From positions 62,001 to 126,000 of the forward strand of contig NZ_SBHN01000007.1 of assembly GCF_006980715.1 (NCBI RefSeq): DNA of 64,000 nt. Reading direction: 5' to 3'. The DNA comes from Telmatospirillum sp. J64-1 (GTDB lineage: Bacteria > Pseudomonadota > Alphaproteobacteria > Rhodospirillales > Magnetospirillaceae). Below the pieces are notes generated by a model. The model was given only the letters and a program-made list of their open reading frames with translations. It made no database searches and was not told the DNA's origin. This document shows positions 35,032 to 45,044 of this stretch, one piece after another (within the stretch, counting starts at the first letter, position 1; the number at the start of each line of letters is the position of its first letter). The translations under genes were made by a program, and so were the position numbers.

Positions 35032-35430
35032 ATGCGCCAAGAACATGACAATCCGTCGATTCCGACGCTTTTCGTCAATCTGCTGAACGACATGTCCCTT
35101 CTGGTCCGCCAGGAGATCCAGCTCGCCCGCACCGAGACCTCGGAAAAGGTTTCCCAGCTCAGCAAGGGCGCCATCTCCATGGCCGCCGGCGGCTTGGTGC
35201 TTTTCGCCGGTCTTCTGTTCGTCCTTCTGGCGGCGACCTATGCCCTGTCCGCCGTGATGCCGTCCTGGGGAGCTGCCTTGCTGGTGGGGGCGGTGGTGAT
35301 GCTGCTTGGCTTCATCATGCTGAAGGTCGGCCAGAAGAAGGTCTCGGCCGAGAATCTGGCGCCTCGCCGCACCATACAGACGCTCCGCGATGATGCGCAG
35401 ATCTTCAAGTCCCATGCGCGGGAGAATTGA
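35032..35430 (+). CDS. DUF1469 / phage-holin-superfamily III membrane protein
   Basis: A 132-residue protein with a cytoplasmic amphipathic N-terminus (LFVNLLNDMSLLVRQEIQLA), two membrane helices at roughly 47-70 and 78-97, and a charged tail. It is a YqjE-type, DUF1469 protein; the phage-holin name of the family does not mean phage origin. SD AAGGGAG precedes the ATG. It is followed after two bases by the DUF3618 gene, its usual partner, and an EcfG-like promoter lies ahead, so a stress-linked envelope role is likely. Confidence 0.85.
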   Translation: MRQEHDNPSIPTLFVNLLNDMSLLVRQEIQLARTETSEKVSQLSKGAISMAAGGLVLFAGLLFVLLAATYALSAVMPSWGAALLVGAVVMLLGFIMLKVGQKKVSAENLAPRRTIQTLRDDAQIFKSHAREN

Positions 35431-35432
35431 TC

Positions 35433-36356
35433 ATGGCCGAGCAGCGTAGCCCCGAAGAGATCCAGCGCGAGATCGAAGAAACCCGCCGTCACGCCGAAGC
35501 CACGATCCAGGCCATCGAGGAACGTCTATCGCCGGGCCGCATGCTCGATGACGGCCTGGCCTATCTGCGCGAAAGCGAATCCGGTCGCACCTTCACCGAC
35601 AATCTGCGCCGCGCCATCAGCGAAAATCCCATCCCCCTGACGCTGATCGCCGTCGGCATCGGCTGGATGATGATGGAAAGCATGCGCGATCCGGCCGTAC
35701 GCCGCCGTCGGCGCGAGGAATGGGCGGGCGACGTGCGGAACCGCCATCACGTCCATCTTGAACAAAGGAAGGGAGGCCGCCTGGAGGCGCCGCCTTCCGC
35801 CGAACGCCTGGTGGGCGGCGAAAGCAGCCACAAATCCGCCCGCGAAAGCGCCGAAAGCTTCCTGGAGGAAGACCGGGAACGGGATGAATATCGCAGCGAA
35901 GGCCGCAGCGGCTATGCACCGCCGCCCCCGACCATGCGCCAGGCCGGCGTGCCCACCGGCATGCCCGTCCCCGAACCCTCCTACCGCACGGCGGAGCGGC
36001 AGGGCCATGCGGGCGAGATCCACGACACCACGCCCCTGCGCGGCAAGGCCGCCGGCCGTGAAGGGCCGGACGGAACTCCGCCACGCGCGGAAGACGTGAT
36101 CGGCAGCCAGCCGAGCGGCAAGTCCGCCCGCGACAGCGCCCAGAGCTTCGAAGCCACGGACAAGGGCGACAAGACGGGAGACACGAGCGTCAAGGCCTAT
36201 CCCGCCAAGTCCGGCCTGGACGCCACCACCAATGCCTGGGACAAAAGCGGTGCGGGGGAACCCCTGACCGGCGCCCCGGCGGGCCGAATCGGGGAAGGCG
36301 ACCTGAACGCGCCACGCGGCAAGCCGGGTGCCCAGAAACAAGGGGGACCCCACTGA
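35433..36356 (+). CDS. DUF3618 protein with an internal repeated motif
   Basis: A 307-residue protein. The N-terminal DUF3618 part (about 1-60: SPEEIQREIEETRRHAEATI) is coiled coil, one membrane helix follows at 65-81 (PIPLTLIAVGIGWMMM), then a long, polar, probably disordered cytoplasmic or periplasmic tail. In the tail a motif of about 22 residues occurs twice (123-144 and 219-240), with core KSAR[ED]SA[EQ]SF. ATG 35433 has GGGAG ahead. The stop overlaps the yihY start by one base, so the three genes form one operon. Confidence 0.8.
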   Translation: MAEQRSPEEIQREIEETRRHAEATIQAIEERLSPGRMLDDGLAYLRESESGRTFTDNLRRAISENPIPLTLIAVGIGWMMMESMRDPAVRRRRREEWAGDVRNRHHVHLEQRKGGRLEAPPSAERLVGGESSHKSARESAESFLEEDRERDEYRSEGRSGYAPPPPTMRQAGVPTGMPVPEPSYRTAERQGHAGEIHDTTPLRGKAAGREGPDGTPPRAEDVIGSQPSGKSARDSAQSFEATDKGDKTGDTSVKAYPAKSGLDATTNAWDKSGAGEPLTGAPAGRIGEGDLNAPRGKPGAQKQGGPH

Positions 36357-37324
36357 TGGCACGGGGGCAGACCATCGGCCGGGAGCGCGGGGGCGAGGCC
36401 GAAAGCCCCCGCCAGATCCCGAAAGCAGGCTGGAAGGACGTGCTGTGGCGCGTCAAGGACGACCTCGAGAAGGACCATGTGTCGATCGTCGCCCCCGGCG
36501 TCGCCTTTTACGCCTTTCTCGCCATCTTCCCCGCCTTGGCGGCGATCGTGTCCATCTACGGCCTGTTCGTCGATCCGCAGCAGGCCGCCCAGCAGATCGA
36601 AGGCCTGACCGCCATGCTGCCCGAGGATGCGCGCCGTCTGCTGACGGAGCAGACCCAAAGCGTCGCCGGTTCCACCGGCGGCGCCTTGGGCTTCGGGATG
36701 CTGATCAGCATCGGCCTCGCCCTGTGGTCGGCGCAGCGCGGGATGATGGGCCTGATCCAAGCCCTGAACATCACCTATGGCGAGACCGAGAAACGCGGCT
36801 TCATCCGCCTTTACGCCACCTCCCTGGCCCTGACGGTGGGGGCTGTGCTGTTCATCATCATCACGCTCGGCCTGGTGGCGATCCTGCCGGTCGTAGTCGG
36901 CATGCTGGGCTTGGGCGGTGCCGCCGAATGGGCCATCCGGCTGCTGCGCTGGCCGATCCTGTTCGGTGCGGTACTGGTGCTGCTGGCCGGGCTCTACCGC
37001 TTTGCCCCCAGCCGCGACGGCGCGCGCTGGCAATGGCTGACGCCAGGTGCGCTGATGGCGACGCTGATGTGGATGCTGGGCTCCATCGCCTTTTCCCTCT
37101 ATGTCAGCCGCTTCGAGGATTACAACGCCACCTACGGCACCTTGGGCGCGGTGGTGGCGCTGATGATGTGGTTCCTGCTGACCGCCTACGTCATCCTGCT
37201 GGGCGCCGAGATCAACAACGCCCTCGAGAAACAGACCGTCAAGGACAGCACCCAAGGCGAACCGAAACCCATGGGACGGCGCGGCGCCACCGCCGCAGAC
37301 ACCCAGGGCAAGCCCTACAACTGA
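36356..37324 (+). CDS. YihY/BrkB family inner-membrane protein
   Basis: A 322-residue protein with about six membrane helices, once misnamed ribonuclease BN. Signatures are DHVSIVAPGVAFYAFLAIFP at the start of the domain, NITYGETEKRGF, and SRFEDYNATYGTLGAVVALM. Function is unknown; export or envelope roles are proposed. It is the last gene of the stress operon; the ATG overlaps the DUF3618 stop (TGATG). The C-terminal 30 residues are polar and basic. Confidence 0.9.
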   Translation: MARGQTIGRERGGEAESPRQIPKAGWKDVLWRVKDDLEKDHVSIVAPGVAFYAFLAIFPALAAIVSIYGLFVDPQQAAQQIEGLTAMLPEDARRLLTEQTQSVAGSTGGALGFGMLISIGLALWSAQRGMMGLIQALNITYGETEKRGFIRLYATSLALTVGAVLFIIITLGLVAILPVVVGMLGLGGAAEWAIRLLRWPILFGAVLVLLAGLYRFAPSRDGARWQWLTPGALMATLMWMLGSIAFSLYVSRFEDYNATYGTLGAVVALMMWFLLTAYVILLGAEINNALEKQTVKDSTQGEPKPMGRRGATAADTQGKPYN

Positions 37325-37328
37325 GGCA

Positions 37329-37354
37329 GGCGGGCCGGACGGTTCCGGCCCGCC
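37329..37354. terminator. Hairpin between yihY and ade
   Basis: A 10-base perfect stem GGCGGGCCGG/CCGGCCCGCC with a six-base loop, five bases after the yihY stop and 26 before the convergent ade stop. It has no long T run; it may serve both directions. Confidence 0.55.
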
Positions 37355-37379
37355 CATCTTCTCCTTCGGAACCGCCCCC

Positions 37380-39089
37380 TCAAAGCACGCAGAAGCGGTC
37401 CACGTCCACCAGGCCCATATCCGTGATCTTCAGATGCGGGATCACCGGCAAGGCGAGGAAGGCCAGTTGCAGGAAGGGCTCGGGGAGCTGGCTGCCCAGG
37501 GCCCGGACCGCCTTGCGCAGATGTTCCAGATCGTCACGCACCGCCTCGAAGGGCTTGTCGCTCATCAGGCCGGCGATGGACAGGGGCAGTTCGGCCATCA
37601 CCTCGCCGCCGCGCACCGCCACGAAGCCGCCGCCGAGGGCGATCAGGCGGTTGACCGCCGTCACCATGTCGGCGTCATTGGCCCCGGTGACGCAGAGATT
37701 GTGACTGTCATGGCCGACCGACGAGGCGATGGCCCCTTCGCGCAGGCCCAACCCCTTGACGAAGCCCCGGCCGATATTGCCGTTCTTGCCGTGGCGTTCC
37801 AGCACGCAGACCTTCAGCACATCCCGTTCCGGGTCGGCGAGACGGCAACCATCCTTGTAAGGCAGCGCCAGGGTCAGATGCTCGGTCACGATCTGGCCGG
37901 GGCGGATGCCGATCACCGGCCCCTCCGGACTGGAAGCCGGGGCGGCAAGGTCCTGCTCGGTGATGGGCGCGCGCTTGATGCTGTCCAGGCCGACCGGCTC
38001 GACACGGGGGCGGGCGGCGAAAAGCGCGTCATCCACCACCCGTCCCGCGGACAGGACCTGCGAGACGCGGCATTCCTCCAGCGAATCCAGCAACACGATA
38101 TCGGCCCGCTTGCCCGGCGCGATGACGCCCCGGTCGGAAAGGCCGAACCATTGCGCCGCCGTCCAGCTTGCCGCGCGGTAGACCTCGACCGTCGGCACGC
38201 CCTCGGCAATGGCCAAGCGGATCAGGTGGTCGAGATGGCCTTCCTCGAAGATATCCAGCGGATTGCGGTCGTCGGTGCAGAAACTGCAGGACGTGGCGGT
38301 CCGCGCATCGATCAGCGGGGCCAGTTCGCGCAAATCCTTCGAAACGGTGCCTTCGCGGATCAGCAGATGCATGCCCTTGCGCAGCTTCTCCAGCCCCTCT
38401 TCGCGGCTGGTGGATTCATGGCAGTTGCGGATGCCGCAGGACAGATAGGCGTTCAGCTCGCGCCCGCCCAGCAACGGCGAATGGCCGTCGATGATGCCGC
38501 CCTGGAAGGCTTCCAGCTTCTCCATCACCTGCGGGTCCTTGGACAGCACGCCGGGATAGTTCATGAATTCCGCCAGACCCAGCACCTTGGGATGGTCGCG
38601 CAAGGCCAGCAGGTCCTCGGCCGTCAGGCTGGCGCCCGAGGTCTCGAGATCGGTGGCCGGCACGCAGGAGGGCAATTGCACACGCAAATCCATCGCCAAG
38701 GCGGCAGCCGCGTCGAGGAAATAACGCACCCCGTCACGGCCCAGCACATTGGCGATCTCGTGGGGATCGCAGATGGCCGTGGTGGTGCCGTGGGGCAGGA
38801 CGCTACGGTCGAATTCGAAAGGCGTGACCAGCGAGCTTTCACAATGGACATGGGTGTCGATGAAGCCCGGCACGGCGAAGCGGCCCGCCGCATCGATCTC
38901 CACCTCGCCCTCATAGGCTTCGTAGGTGCCGACGATCACGTCGTCGCAGATAGCGATGTCGGTCTTGACGATCTCGCCGGTGGTGACGTTGAGCATCTGC
39001 GCCCCCTTGATCACCAGATCGGCCCGCCGCGCGCCCAACGCCTGGTCGATGCGCCGCGATAGGCGGTTCGGCTTCATGCTGCTTCCCAT
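37380..39089 (-). CDS. ade: Adenine deaminase
   Basis: A 569-residue amidohydrolase converting adenine to hypoxanthine in purine salvage. Metal-ligand motifs are [15 protein letters not shown] and the [12 protein letters not shown] region; [20 protein letters not shown] and the C-terminal [15 protein letters not shown] motif are typical of the Ade family. A standard length of about 570. It converges on the yihY operon. No regulator is visible. Confidence 0.95.
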   Translation of the reverse strand: MGSSMKPNRLSRRIDQALGARRADLVIKGAQMLNVTTGEIVKTDIAICDDVIVGTYEAYEGEVEIDAAGRFAVPGFIDTHVHCESSLVTPFEFDRSVLPHGTTTAICDPHEIANVLGRDGVRYFLDAAAALAMDLRVQLPSCVPATDLETSGASLTAEDLLALRDHPKVLGLAEFMNYPGVLSKDPQVMEKLEAFQGGIIDGHSPLLGGRELNAYLSCGIRNCHESTSREEGLEKLRKGMHLLIREGTVSKDLRELAPLIDARTATSCSFCTDDRNPLDIFEEGHLDHLIRLAIAEGVPTVEVYRAASWTAAQWFGLSDRGVIAPGKRADIVLLDSLEECRVSQVLSAGRVVDDALFAARPRVEPVGLDSIKRAPITEQDLAAPASSPEGPVIGIRPGQIVTEHLTLALPYKDGCRLADPERDVLKVCVLERHGKNGNIGRGFVKGLGLREGAIASSVGHDSHNLCVTGANDADMVTAVNRLIALGGGFVAVRGGEVMAELPLSIAGLMSDKPFEAVRDDLEHLRKAVRALGSQLPEPFLQLAFLALPVIPHLKITDMGLVDVDRFCVL

Positions 39090-39169
39090 GCCTCTCTCCT
39101 TTGCCTGCGGGCCGGTTCCTTGAATCTAGGATGCGCCGCCTGCGAGCGGAGTACCACGAAGGGCGGGGG

Positions 39170-40021
39170 TCAGCGCAACCGCTCCATCATCCGCCCCACC
39201 ATCTCTTCACTCGCCTCGCCTTCTTCCGCCACGCCCAGCCTGTCCCGCAACTGCCGCACCGTATCGACGGGAGGACGGGCCTCGGGGCCGGGCCTGCTGG
39301 TCAGGCTGGCGCCGAGGCCGCGGGCCTGGTCGAAGAAGGCCGAGGACGGTACCGCCCCGCCCCGGCGCTCGCCGCCGTTCCCCAGCGTCGCCACATGCAG
39401 GGCGGCGACACGGAAGGAGCCGTCGCGCCAGAGCAGGATGGGCGAGCCGGAATCACCGTTGATGGCATCGCAGCGATGAAAGAGCAGGCCCTGCCGCCCG
39501 TCTTCCATCCGGCAGCCGAGATGGGCGGTGGGCACATGGCGGCGATCCTGGCTGTAACCGACCTGGACATAGGTGCCCTCCGCCCGCAAGGGCCGGTCCT
39601 CGAGGCCCATCCAGCCGACCTGCTCGCCCAACGGCTCGGCCAGTTCCAGCAAGGCCCAGTCCCCGGCGCTGTTGGCGAGGCCCCTGCCCTCCATCGAGAA
39701 GCCGCCGCGATGGACCGCCGTGATGCGGGAATGACCGAGATGCCCGCCACGCTCCCACCCCGCCACGAAATGCAGCGACTGGACCGGCATCCAGGCCCGG
39801 GTGCGGCGGTTCCACAGGCAATGGGCCGCCGTCGCCGCCAGACGCGGCCCGATCAGCACGCCGGTGCAATAGCCCCCCAGGCCGTTATTGACCCGTCCCA
39901 CGGCGCTCCAGGGGAATTCCGTGGCGGTGACCGTGATGCGGTGATCCTGGGCAAGCGGCGCCGCACCGGCCGGGAAAGCCAGCACCGCCAGCAGCAGGCA
40001 CAGCAGCAGAGAATGCTTCAT
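39170..40021 (-). CDS. Secreted trypsin-like serine protease
   Basis: A 283-residue S1-family serine protease. It has a signal peptide (about 1-21, ending PAGAAP), then a chymotrypsin fold. The triad is TAAHC (His67), SAGDWALLE (Asp121) and INGDSGSP (Ser191). It is expected in the periplasm or medium; the substrate is unknown. The ATG at 40021 follows GGGGACTGG and begins the signal; the longer frame upstream is not conserved. The C-terminal 70 residues have no obvious domain. Confidence 0.88.
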   Translation of the reverse strand: MKHSLLLCLLLAVLAFPAGAAPLAQDHRITVTATEFPWSAVGRVNNGLGGYCTGVLIGPRLAATAAHCLWNRRTRAWMPVQSLHFVAGWERGGHLGHSRITAVHRGGFSMEGRGLANSAGDWALLELAEPLGEQVGWMGLEDRPLRAEGTYVQVGYSQDRRHVPTAHLGCRMEDGRQGLLFHRCDAINGDSGSPILLWRDGSFRVAALHVATLGNGGERRGGAVPSSAFFDQARGLGASLTSRPGPEARPPVDTVRQLRDRLGVAEEGEASEEMVGRMMERLR

Positions 40022-40190
40022 TCCAGTCCCCTCGGCCGTGGTGGTGACGTCAAGGCCTTGCCCCTTTCGAGACATTGATCCCGGCCCAAGCCTCGACACA
40101 TCTAGGAAGACCCGCCGCCAGCCGCCATGCGGCAGGAAAAACGGCGGCAGCGACAGGAGCAAGAGACATCGTCAACGGAAGGGGGTTGCC

Positions 40191-40421
40191 ATGCAACAGC
40201 TGACGCGAGAACAGGTCAAGGCCATCGCGGGACCCATGGACGACCTGCGCATGGCCGAAGTGATCGGCACCGGCGCCACGCCCGCCGAACTGGCAGAAGC
40301 GCGCCGCTGGGTTGAAGGCTACAAGCGCACGCTGGGCGATGCCGACCCGCTGCGCCCCACCGTGATCGACCGGCTCTGCGACATCCTGCGTTCGGAAGAG
40401 CCGGAGTGGTACGATCAATAG
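40191..40421 (+). CDS. Small conserved-looking hypothetical protein
   Basis: A 76-residue soluble protein (MQQLTREQVKAIAGPMDDLRM...) with mixed helices and a TGATPAELAEA turn. No family name is known to me. A GGAAGGGGG ribosome site lies ahead of the ATG at 40191, and the reading frame is well matched to the codon use of its neighbours. It is 25 bases upstream of the DUF72 gene and is probably co-transcribed. Confidence 0.7.
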   Translation: MQQLTREQVKAIAGPMDDLRMAEVIGTGATPAELAEARRWVEGYKRTLGDADPLRPTVIDRLCDILRSEEPEWYDQ

Positions 40422-40446
40422 CCCCCATCGGGACCACACAGCCTGT

Positions 40447-41193
40447 ATGGGCCGCAAGATCCGGATCGGCATCAGCGGCTGGAACTATCCGGCCTGGCGT
40501 CGGAGATTCTATGCCTCCGTGCCGCAACGCCAATGGCTGAGCCATGCCGCCCGGCATTTTTCCGGACTGGAAATCAACGCCACCTTCTTCCGCTTCATGA
40601 AAGCGGAAATGGTGCAGGGCTGGGCCGAGTCGGTACCCGCCGAGAAACGGGCGGGCCGCTTCGGCTTCGCCGCCAAGGGACATCGCTTCATTACCCATGT
40701 CCGGCGCCTTGACGGCGTGGAGGATCTGATCCGGCGCCAGCGCCAGAGCTTCACGCCCCTGGGCGGCCTGGCCGAGGTGGTCCTGTGGCAATTGCCCCAG
40801 AACCTGACCAAGGACACGGCACGGCTGACGGATTTCGTGCGCATGCTGGAACGGTCCTGGCCCGGCATCCGCCACGCCATCGAATTCCGCCATGACAGCT
40901 GGTTCTGCGCGGAAACCGTCCGATTGCTGGAACAGGCTGGAATCGCCAATTGCCAGACCCGCGAGGCCGAATGGCCCTGCTGGGATGCCGTTACCACCGA
41001 TCTGGTCTATCTGCGCATCCAGGGCGATCCCGCCAGGCCGCGACCGCCGGAACGGAACCTGGAGAGTCTGGCCGCCGCCCTGCGCAACTGGCACGACGAA
41101 GGCCGGGACCTGCACGTCTATTTCGACACCGACCGCGACGGCCAGGCCCCCTATGACGCGCAAGCCCTGATGGGGCTGGTGGAACGGGAATGA
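40447..41193 (+). CDS. DUF72 (YecE-like) protein
   Basis: A 248-residue TIM-barrel protein of DUF72, with IGISGWNYPAWRRRFY at the start, LEINATFFRF, KGHRFITHVRRL, the WQLPQNL stretch, IEFRHDSWF and YLRIQGDP near the end. Its enzymatic role is unknown. It follows the 76-residue gene. A repeat-rich spacer separates it from the crotonase gene. Confidence 0.9.
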   Translation: MGRKIRIGISGWNYPAWRRRFYASVPQRQWLSHAARHFSGLEINATFFRFMKAEMVQGWAESVPAEKRAGRFGFAAKGHRFITHVRRLDGVEDLIRRQRQSFTPLGGLAEVVLWQLPQNLTKDTARLTDFVRMLERSWPGIRHAIEFRHDSWFCAETVRLLEQAGIANCQTREAEWPCWDAVTTDLVYLRIQGDPARPRPPERNLESLAAALRNWHDEGRDLHVYFDTDRDGQAPYDAQALMGLVERE

Positions 41194-41281
41194 GCCCTTT
41201 CCGTCATTTCCACGGAAGAACGTCCCGCGAAGCTTGTGGCCCGCCCACCCTGCGAGATGCAAGCGCAGGGCACGTATTCAT

Positions 41282-41388
41282 GCTTCGAGACGCCCCTGCG
41301 GGGCTCCTCAGCATGAGAGCCATCTGTTTGAAATAAAACAAGAAATTAGCCTCACCCTGAGGAGGCCGCGGAACGGCCGTCTCGAAGG
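41282..41388. repeat. Mirrored REP-like pair, second copy
   Basis: Left arm 41282-41320 (TTCGAGACG...CTCCTCAGCATGAG) and right arm 41348-41388 (CTCACCCTGAGGAG...CGTCTCGAAGG) share the design of the 30711 element. It fills most of the 250-base spacer 41194-41443 and contains no gene. Confidence 0.65.
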
Positions 41389-41443
41389 GCGAGGCGGGCC
41401 AGGGATGAGCCCCCGAAGCATGCGCGCTCAGGCCTTCCGCCCC

Positions 41444-42226
41444 TCACTCGCCCGTGAAATCCGGCTTGCGCTTGGCGTGAAAGGCGGCCAGGCCTTCGCG
41501 GTAATCGCGGGTGGAGAGGAAGTCGTAGCATTCGTCCAGTTCGCTCTCCGTGATCGGCGCGGAATCGCAGAGACGGTCGACGAAGGCCTTGTGCCAACGA
41601 TTGGCCAAAGGCGCGCCGGCGGCAATGCGCCGGGCCGTAGCCTGCACCTCCTCGGCCAGGGCCTCATCGGGGACGACACGGGTCAGCAGGCCCTTCTGCA
41701 ATGCCTCGGCGGCATCGAAGACGCGGCCTTCGAGCAGGATTTCCTTGGCCCGCGCCGACCCCACTAGGCGTTGAATCGCGGCGATCTCGGGATAGGCCAT
41801 GACCACGGAGATGCGGTTGATGGGCACGCCGAAACGCCCCGATTCGCCCGCGATGCGCAGATCGCACATGCAGGCGAGTTCCAGCCCGCCGCCGACGCAG
41901 GGGCCATAAATCATGGCGATGGTCGGATGCGGGCAAGTCCGCACGGCGTCCAGGGCGCGGCGCATGATGACATCATAGGCCTTGGCCTGGGCGGCGTCGG
42001 CGCGTTCGGTCTCGAATTCATCGATATCGGCGCCGGGCGCGAAGGCTTTTTCCCCCGCTCCGCGCAGCACCACCACCCGCACGGCAGGATCGGCGGCCAG
42101 GGCCTCGAACGCTTCGGCCAGTCCCACCCAGACGGCCTTGTTGAGCGCGTTCATCCTGTCCGGGCGATTGACGACCACCGTGGCGATTCCCCCTTCGCCA
42201 CGCCTCATCTGGACGACATCCGTCAT
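41444..42226 (-). CDS. Enoyl-CoA hydratase/isomerase family protein
   Basis: A 260-residue crotonase-fold protein acting on acyl-CoA thioesters. The N-terminal [10 protein letters not shown], oxyanion-hole [10 protein letters not shown] and [15 protein letters not shown] are present. The first catalytic Glu of hydratases (GGGLE) is kept, but the place of the second (FGQPE in hydratases) reads FGVPI, so a pure hydratase reaction is doubtful. It may be an isomerase, hydrolase or other crotonase-type enzyme. No other beta-oxidation gene is next to it. Confidence 0.82.
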   Translation of the reverse strand: MTDVVQMRRGEGGIATVVVNRPDRMNALNKAVWVGLAEAFEALAADPAVRVVVLRGAGEKAFAPGADIDEFETERADAAQAKAYDVIMRRALDAVRTCPHPTIAMIYGPCVGGGLELACMCDLRIAGESGRFGVPINRISVVMAYPEIAAIQRLVGSARAKEILLEGRVFDAAEALQKGLLTRVVPDEALAEEVQATARRIAAGAPLANRWHKAFVDRLCDSAPITESELDECYDFLSTRDYREGLAAFHAKRKPDFTGE

Positions 42227-42393
42227 GCTGCCTCTCTTTTGCCCTCCCGGGGCCTTGCAATTCTTGGCAATTCCTGGCTATACCCAGGCCGCCGGCAGCG
42301 ATGCTACATGATGTCGCGGCAATGGGGAATTGTGCCCGCCGCCGTTTCCCCTTAAAGACAGCGCCTTCAGGCCCAGGAGAAGGGGAAGACCAT

Positions 42394-43083
42394 ATGAAAT
42401 CCGTTTCGCGCACGCCCGAGCAGAAGCTTGCGGCCCTGACCACCGCCAAGATCCTGCTCGAGATCGAGGCCGTGAATTTCCGGCCCGAAGACCCTTACAT
42501 GCTGACCTCGGGCTGGGCCAGCCCGGTCTATATCGACTGCCGCAAGGTGATCTCCTTCCCGCGTGCCCGTCGCAAGATCAGCGAACTGGCCTCGCATGCC
42601 ATCACCCGGGAAGCCGGTTTCGAATCCATCGACGCCATCGCCGGCGGCGAGACGGCGGGCATCCCCTATGCGGCCTGGATCTCCGAGCAGCTGGCCCTGC
42701 CCATGCTCTATGTGCGCAAGAAGCCCAAGGGCTTCGGCCGCATGGCCCAGATCGAAGGCAGCTTCAAGGAAGGCGACCGCGTGGTCCTGGTCGAGGACTT
42801 GGCCTCCGACGGTGCCAGCAAGGTCAATTTCTGCAACGCCCTGCGTGAAGCCGGCGCCACCGTCAACCATGCCTTTGTCGTCTTCTTCTACGGCGTCTTC
42901 CCCGGTGCCCTGAAGTCGCTGGAAGAGATCGGCGTGCGCATGACCTATCTCGCCAATTGGTGGGACGTGCTGGAAGTGGCCGAACGCGACGGCTATTTCG
43001 ACAAGCCCACCCTGGACGAGGTCCGCAAGTTCCTGCATGACCCAGTCCAGTGGTCGAGCATGCATGGGGGCAAGAGCGCTTAA
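42394..43083 (+). CDS. pyrE: Orotate phosphoribosyltransferase
   Basis: A 229-residue enzyme joining orotate and PRPP to form OMP in pyrimidine synthesis. The PRPP loop [14 protein letters not shown] is clear, as is the [18 protein letters not shown] region. The ATG at 42394 has AGGAGAAGGGGAAG ahead; upstream in-frame codons are not conserved. A strong terminator follows. It is next to but divergent from the crotonase gene. Confidence 0.95.
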   Translation: MKSVSRTPEQKLAALTTAKILLEIEAVNFRPEDPYMLTSGWASPVYIDCRKVISFPRARRKISELASHAITREAGFESIDAIAGGETAGIPYAAWISEQLALPMLYVRKKPKGFGRMAQIEGSFKEGDRVVLVEDLASDGASKVNFCNALREAGATVNHAFVVFFYGVFPGALKSLEEIGVRMTYLANWWDVLEVAERDGYFDKPTLDEVRKFLHDPVQWSSMHGGKSA

Positions 43084-43112
43084 GCAAGCCCCCGGACGCC
43101 TATTTCCCGAAG

Positions 43113-43148
43113 AACCCGCCTGCGAATAACCGCGCAGGCGGGTTTTTT
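43113..43148 (+). terminator. Intrinsic terminator of pyrE
   Basis: AACCCGCCTGCG (43113-43124) pairs with CGCAGGCGGGTT (43133-43144), followed by six Ts. A clean terminator. Confidence 0.88.
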
Positions 43149-43266
43149 CATGCCAAAAATAACAACCATTAGATGATATTTATTCAACAAAAATTCATCC
43201 AGCAGTTTACTAAAGTAACTAAAAGAGGCGAAATGTGACAGAAACCGCCACGAATAGGGATTGCAT

Positions 43267-43296
43267 TTGCCAATAAATGGTGCAGTTGCTAGCCTC
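43267..43296 (+). promoter_or_regulatory. Candidate promoter of chemoreceptor 1, matched in chemoreceptor 2
   Basis: TTGCCA (43267-43272), 15 bases, then GCTAGCCTC (43288-43296). The same two blocks with the same spacing precede the second receptor (45192-45221). The exact sigma factor is not clear. The rest of the 43149-43266 spacer is AT-rich and shows no gene. Confidence 0.5.
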
Positions 43297-43323
43297 CGCC
43301 TATGACTTTTGGAGGATATCCCT

Positions 43324-45006
43324 ATGCTCAATATGTCCATTGGTAAGAAAACCCTTATAACTTTTGCGGTGTTAATTGCCCTGGTCATTGGGCAAGGTTT
43401 CTTCTCCGCAGACCGCCTCTCCGCCGTCAACGCCCTGAGCCAGGAGATCCGCACCAACTGGATGCGTTCCACGGTGCTGATCGGGCAGCTTTCCTCCTCG
43501 ATCGGGGAATACCGGATGGCCGAGGCGCAGAGCATCTTCTCTCCCCAGACCTCGATCCGGCAGCAAGCGGAACGGGACATGGCCCAGTTCCGGAAAGAGA
43601 TCAACGAAACCCAACTGCAGTATGAGCCGCTCATCTCCTCGGCCCAGGAACGACGGGAATACGATGCCTTCGCCCAGGCCTGGACACGCTATCTCACCGC
43701 CAGCGAGCAGATGAAGGCGGTATACAATCCCGAGGATTATACCGCCGCCGCCCGTCTCTATACCGAAACCAACCTGGCCCTGTTCGGCGAAGTCAGCAAC
43801 CTTCTGGACAACATCATCGAACTCAACCGCGAAGGCGCCCGGCTGGCCGACGTACGCGGCAACGAGATCTATAGCGAATCCAACCTTCTGCTGACTGTCT
43901 TCGGCATCATCGCCACCCTGGTGGCCGTCGGTGCCGGCCTGTTCATCATCCGTGGCGTGACGATGCAGATCACCCGCATGTCCGGGGCGATGAACTTGCT
44001 GGCCGAAGGCGACCTGACGGCCGACGTGCCCGGCCAGGGCCGCCATGACGAAATCGGCCAGATGGCCAAGGCGGTTCAGGTCTTCAAGGAGAACATGATC
44101 CGCAACCGCCAGATGGAAGCCGAAGCGGAAGAGCAGGAACGCCGCGCCGCAGAACAGCAGAAGGCGGCCATGAACGCCCTGGCCGACCGCTTCGAAGCCA
44201 GCGTCAGCGGCGTCGTCCAGATCGTTTCCTCGCAGTCCACCGAACTGGAAGCCTCGGCCCAGAGTCTCGCCGCCGGAGCCGAAGAAACACAGCAGCAGGC
44301 GAACAATGTCGCCACGGCGTCCGAACAGGCGTCGGCCAATGTCCAGACCGTGGCCTCGGCGACCAACGAATTGTCCGCCTCGATCCAGGAAATCGGCCGC
44401 CAGGTGAACCAGTCGGCCGCTGTCGCCACCCAGGCCGTCAACGAAGCCACCCGCGTCAACGACCTCGTCAACCGTCTGGGCAATGCGGTGCAGAAGATCG
44501 ACGATGTCGTCAACCTGATCACCGACATCGCCAGCCAGACCAACCTGCTGGCGCTGAACGCCACCATCGAGGCGGCGCGTGCCGGTGACGCCGGCAAGGG
44601 CTTCGCCGTCGTCGCCAACGAGGTGAAGAGCCTCGCCAACCAGACCTCGCGCGCCACCGAGGAAATCGCCCAGCAGATCGGCGGCGTCCAGGGCGCCACG
44701 CGCGAAGCGGTGGAAGCCATCCAGGGCATCGGCCAGACGATCCGCCAGATCAGCGAGATCGCCACGGCCATTTCCTCGGCGGTCGAGGAACAGGATGCCG
44801 CGACCCGCGAAATCGCCCGCAACGTCCAGGAAGCCTCGACCGGCGTCGGTGAAGTCTCCTCCAACATCATCGGCGTCACCCAGGCGTCCGCCGAAACCGG
44901 CAGCGCCTCCTCGCAGGTCCTGATGTCGGCCCGCCAGCTGGCCGAACAATCCGAACGCCTGCGCAGCGATGTCGATACCTTCATCAGCCATATCCGGACG
45001 GCCTGA
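43324..45006 (+). CDS. Methyl-accepting chemotaxis protein, copy 1
   Basis: A 560-residue transmembrane chemoreceptor. Helix 1 is at about 8-28, a periplasmic four-helix-bundle-like ligand domain follows to about 180, helix 2 lies about 186-206, then a HAMP domain ([19 protein letters not shown]) and a long coiled-coil signalling domain with the conserved hairpin tip ([18 protein letters not shown]). The C-terminus ends HIRTA without the CheR-binding pentapeptide. ATG 43324 has GGAGG ahead. It is the first of two tandem receptors, with its own terminator. Confidence 0.94.
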   Translation: MLNMSIGKKTLITFAVLIALVIGQGFFSADRLSAVNALSQEIRTNWMRSTVLIGQLSSSIGEYRMAEAQSIFSPQTSIRQQAERDMAQFRKEINETQLQYEPLISSAQERREYDAFAQAWTRYLTASEQMKAVYNPEDYTAAARLYTETNLALFGEVSNLLDNIIELNREGARLADVRGNEIYSESNLLLTVFGIIATLVAVGAGLFIIRGVTMQITRMSGAMNLLAEGDLTADVPGQGRHDEIGQMAKAVQVFKENMIRNRQMEAEAEEQERRAAEQQKAAMNALADRFEASVSGVVQIVSSQSTELEASAQSLAAGAEETQQQANNVATASEQASANVQTVASATNELSASIQEIGRQVNQSAAVATQAVNEATRVNDLVNRLGNAVQKIDDVVNLITDIASQTNLLALNATIEAARAGDAGKGFAVVANEVKSLANQTSRATEEIAQQIGGVQGATREAVEAIQGIGQTIRQISEIATAISSAVEEQDAATREIARNVQEASTGVGEVSSNIIGVTQASAETGSASSQVLMSARQLAEQSERLRSDVDTFISHIRTA

Positions 45007-45044
45007 CCGGATCCTGAACGGCCCCTAAGCCGCGCGGAGATTGG

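Noticed and set aside
35032-37324. Prophage remnant suggested by the holin-type name of DUF1469
   Set aside because: No integrase, endolysin, tail or att-like duplication is near; the family is chromosomal and travels with DUF3618 and YihY.
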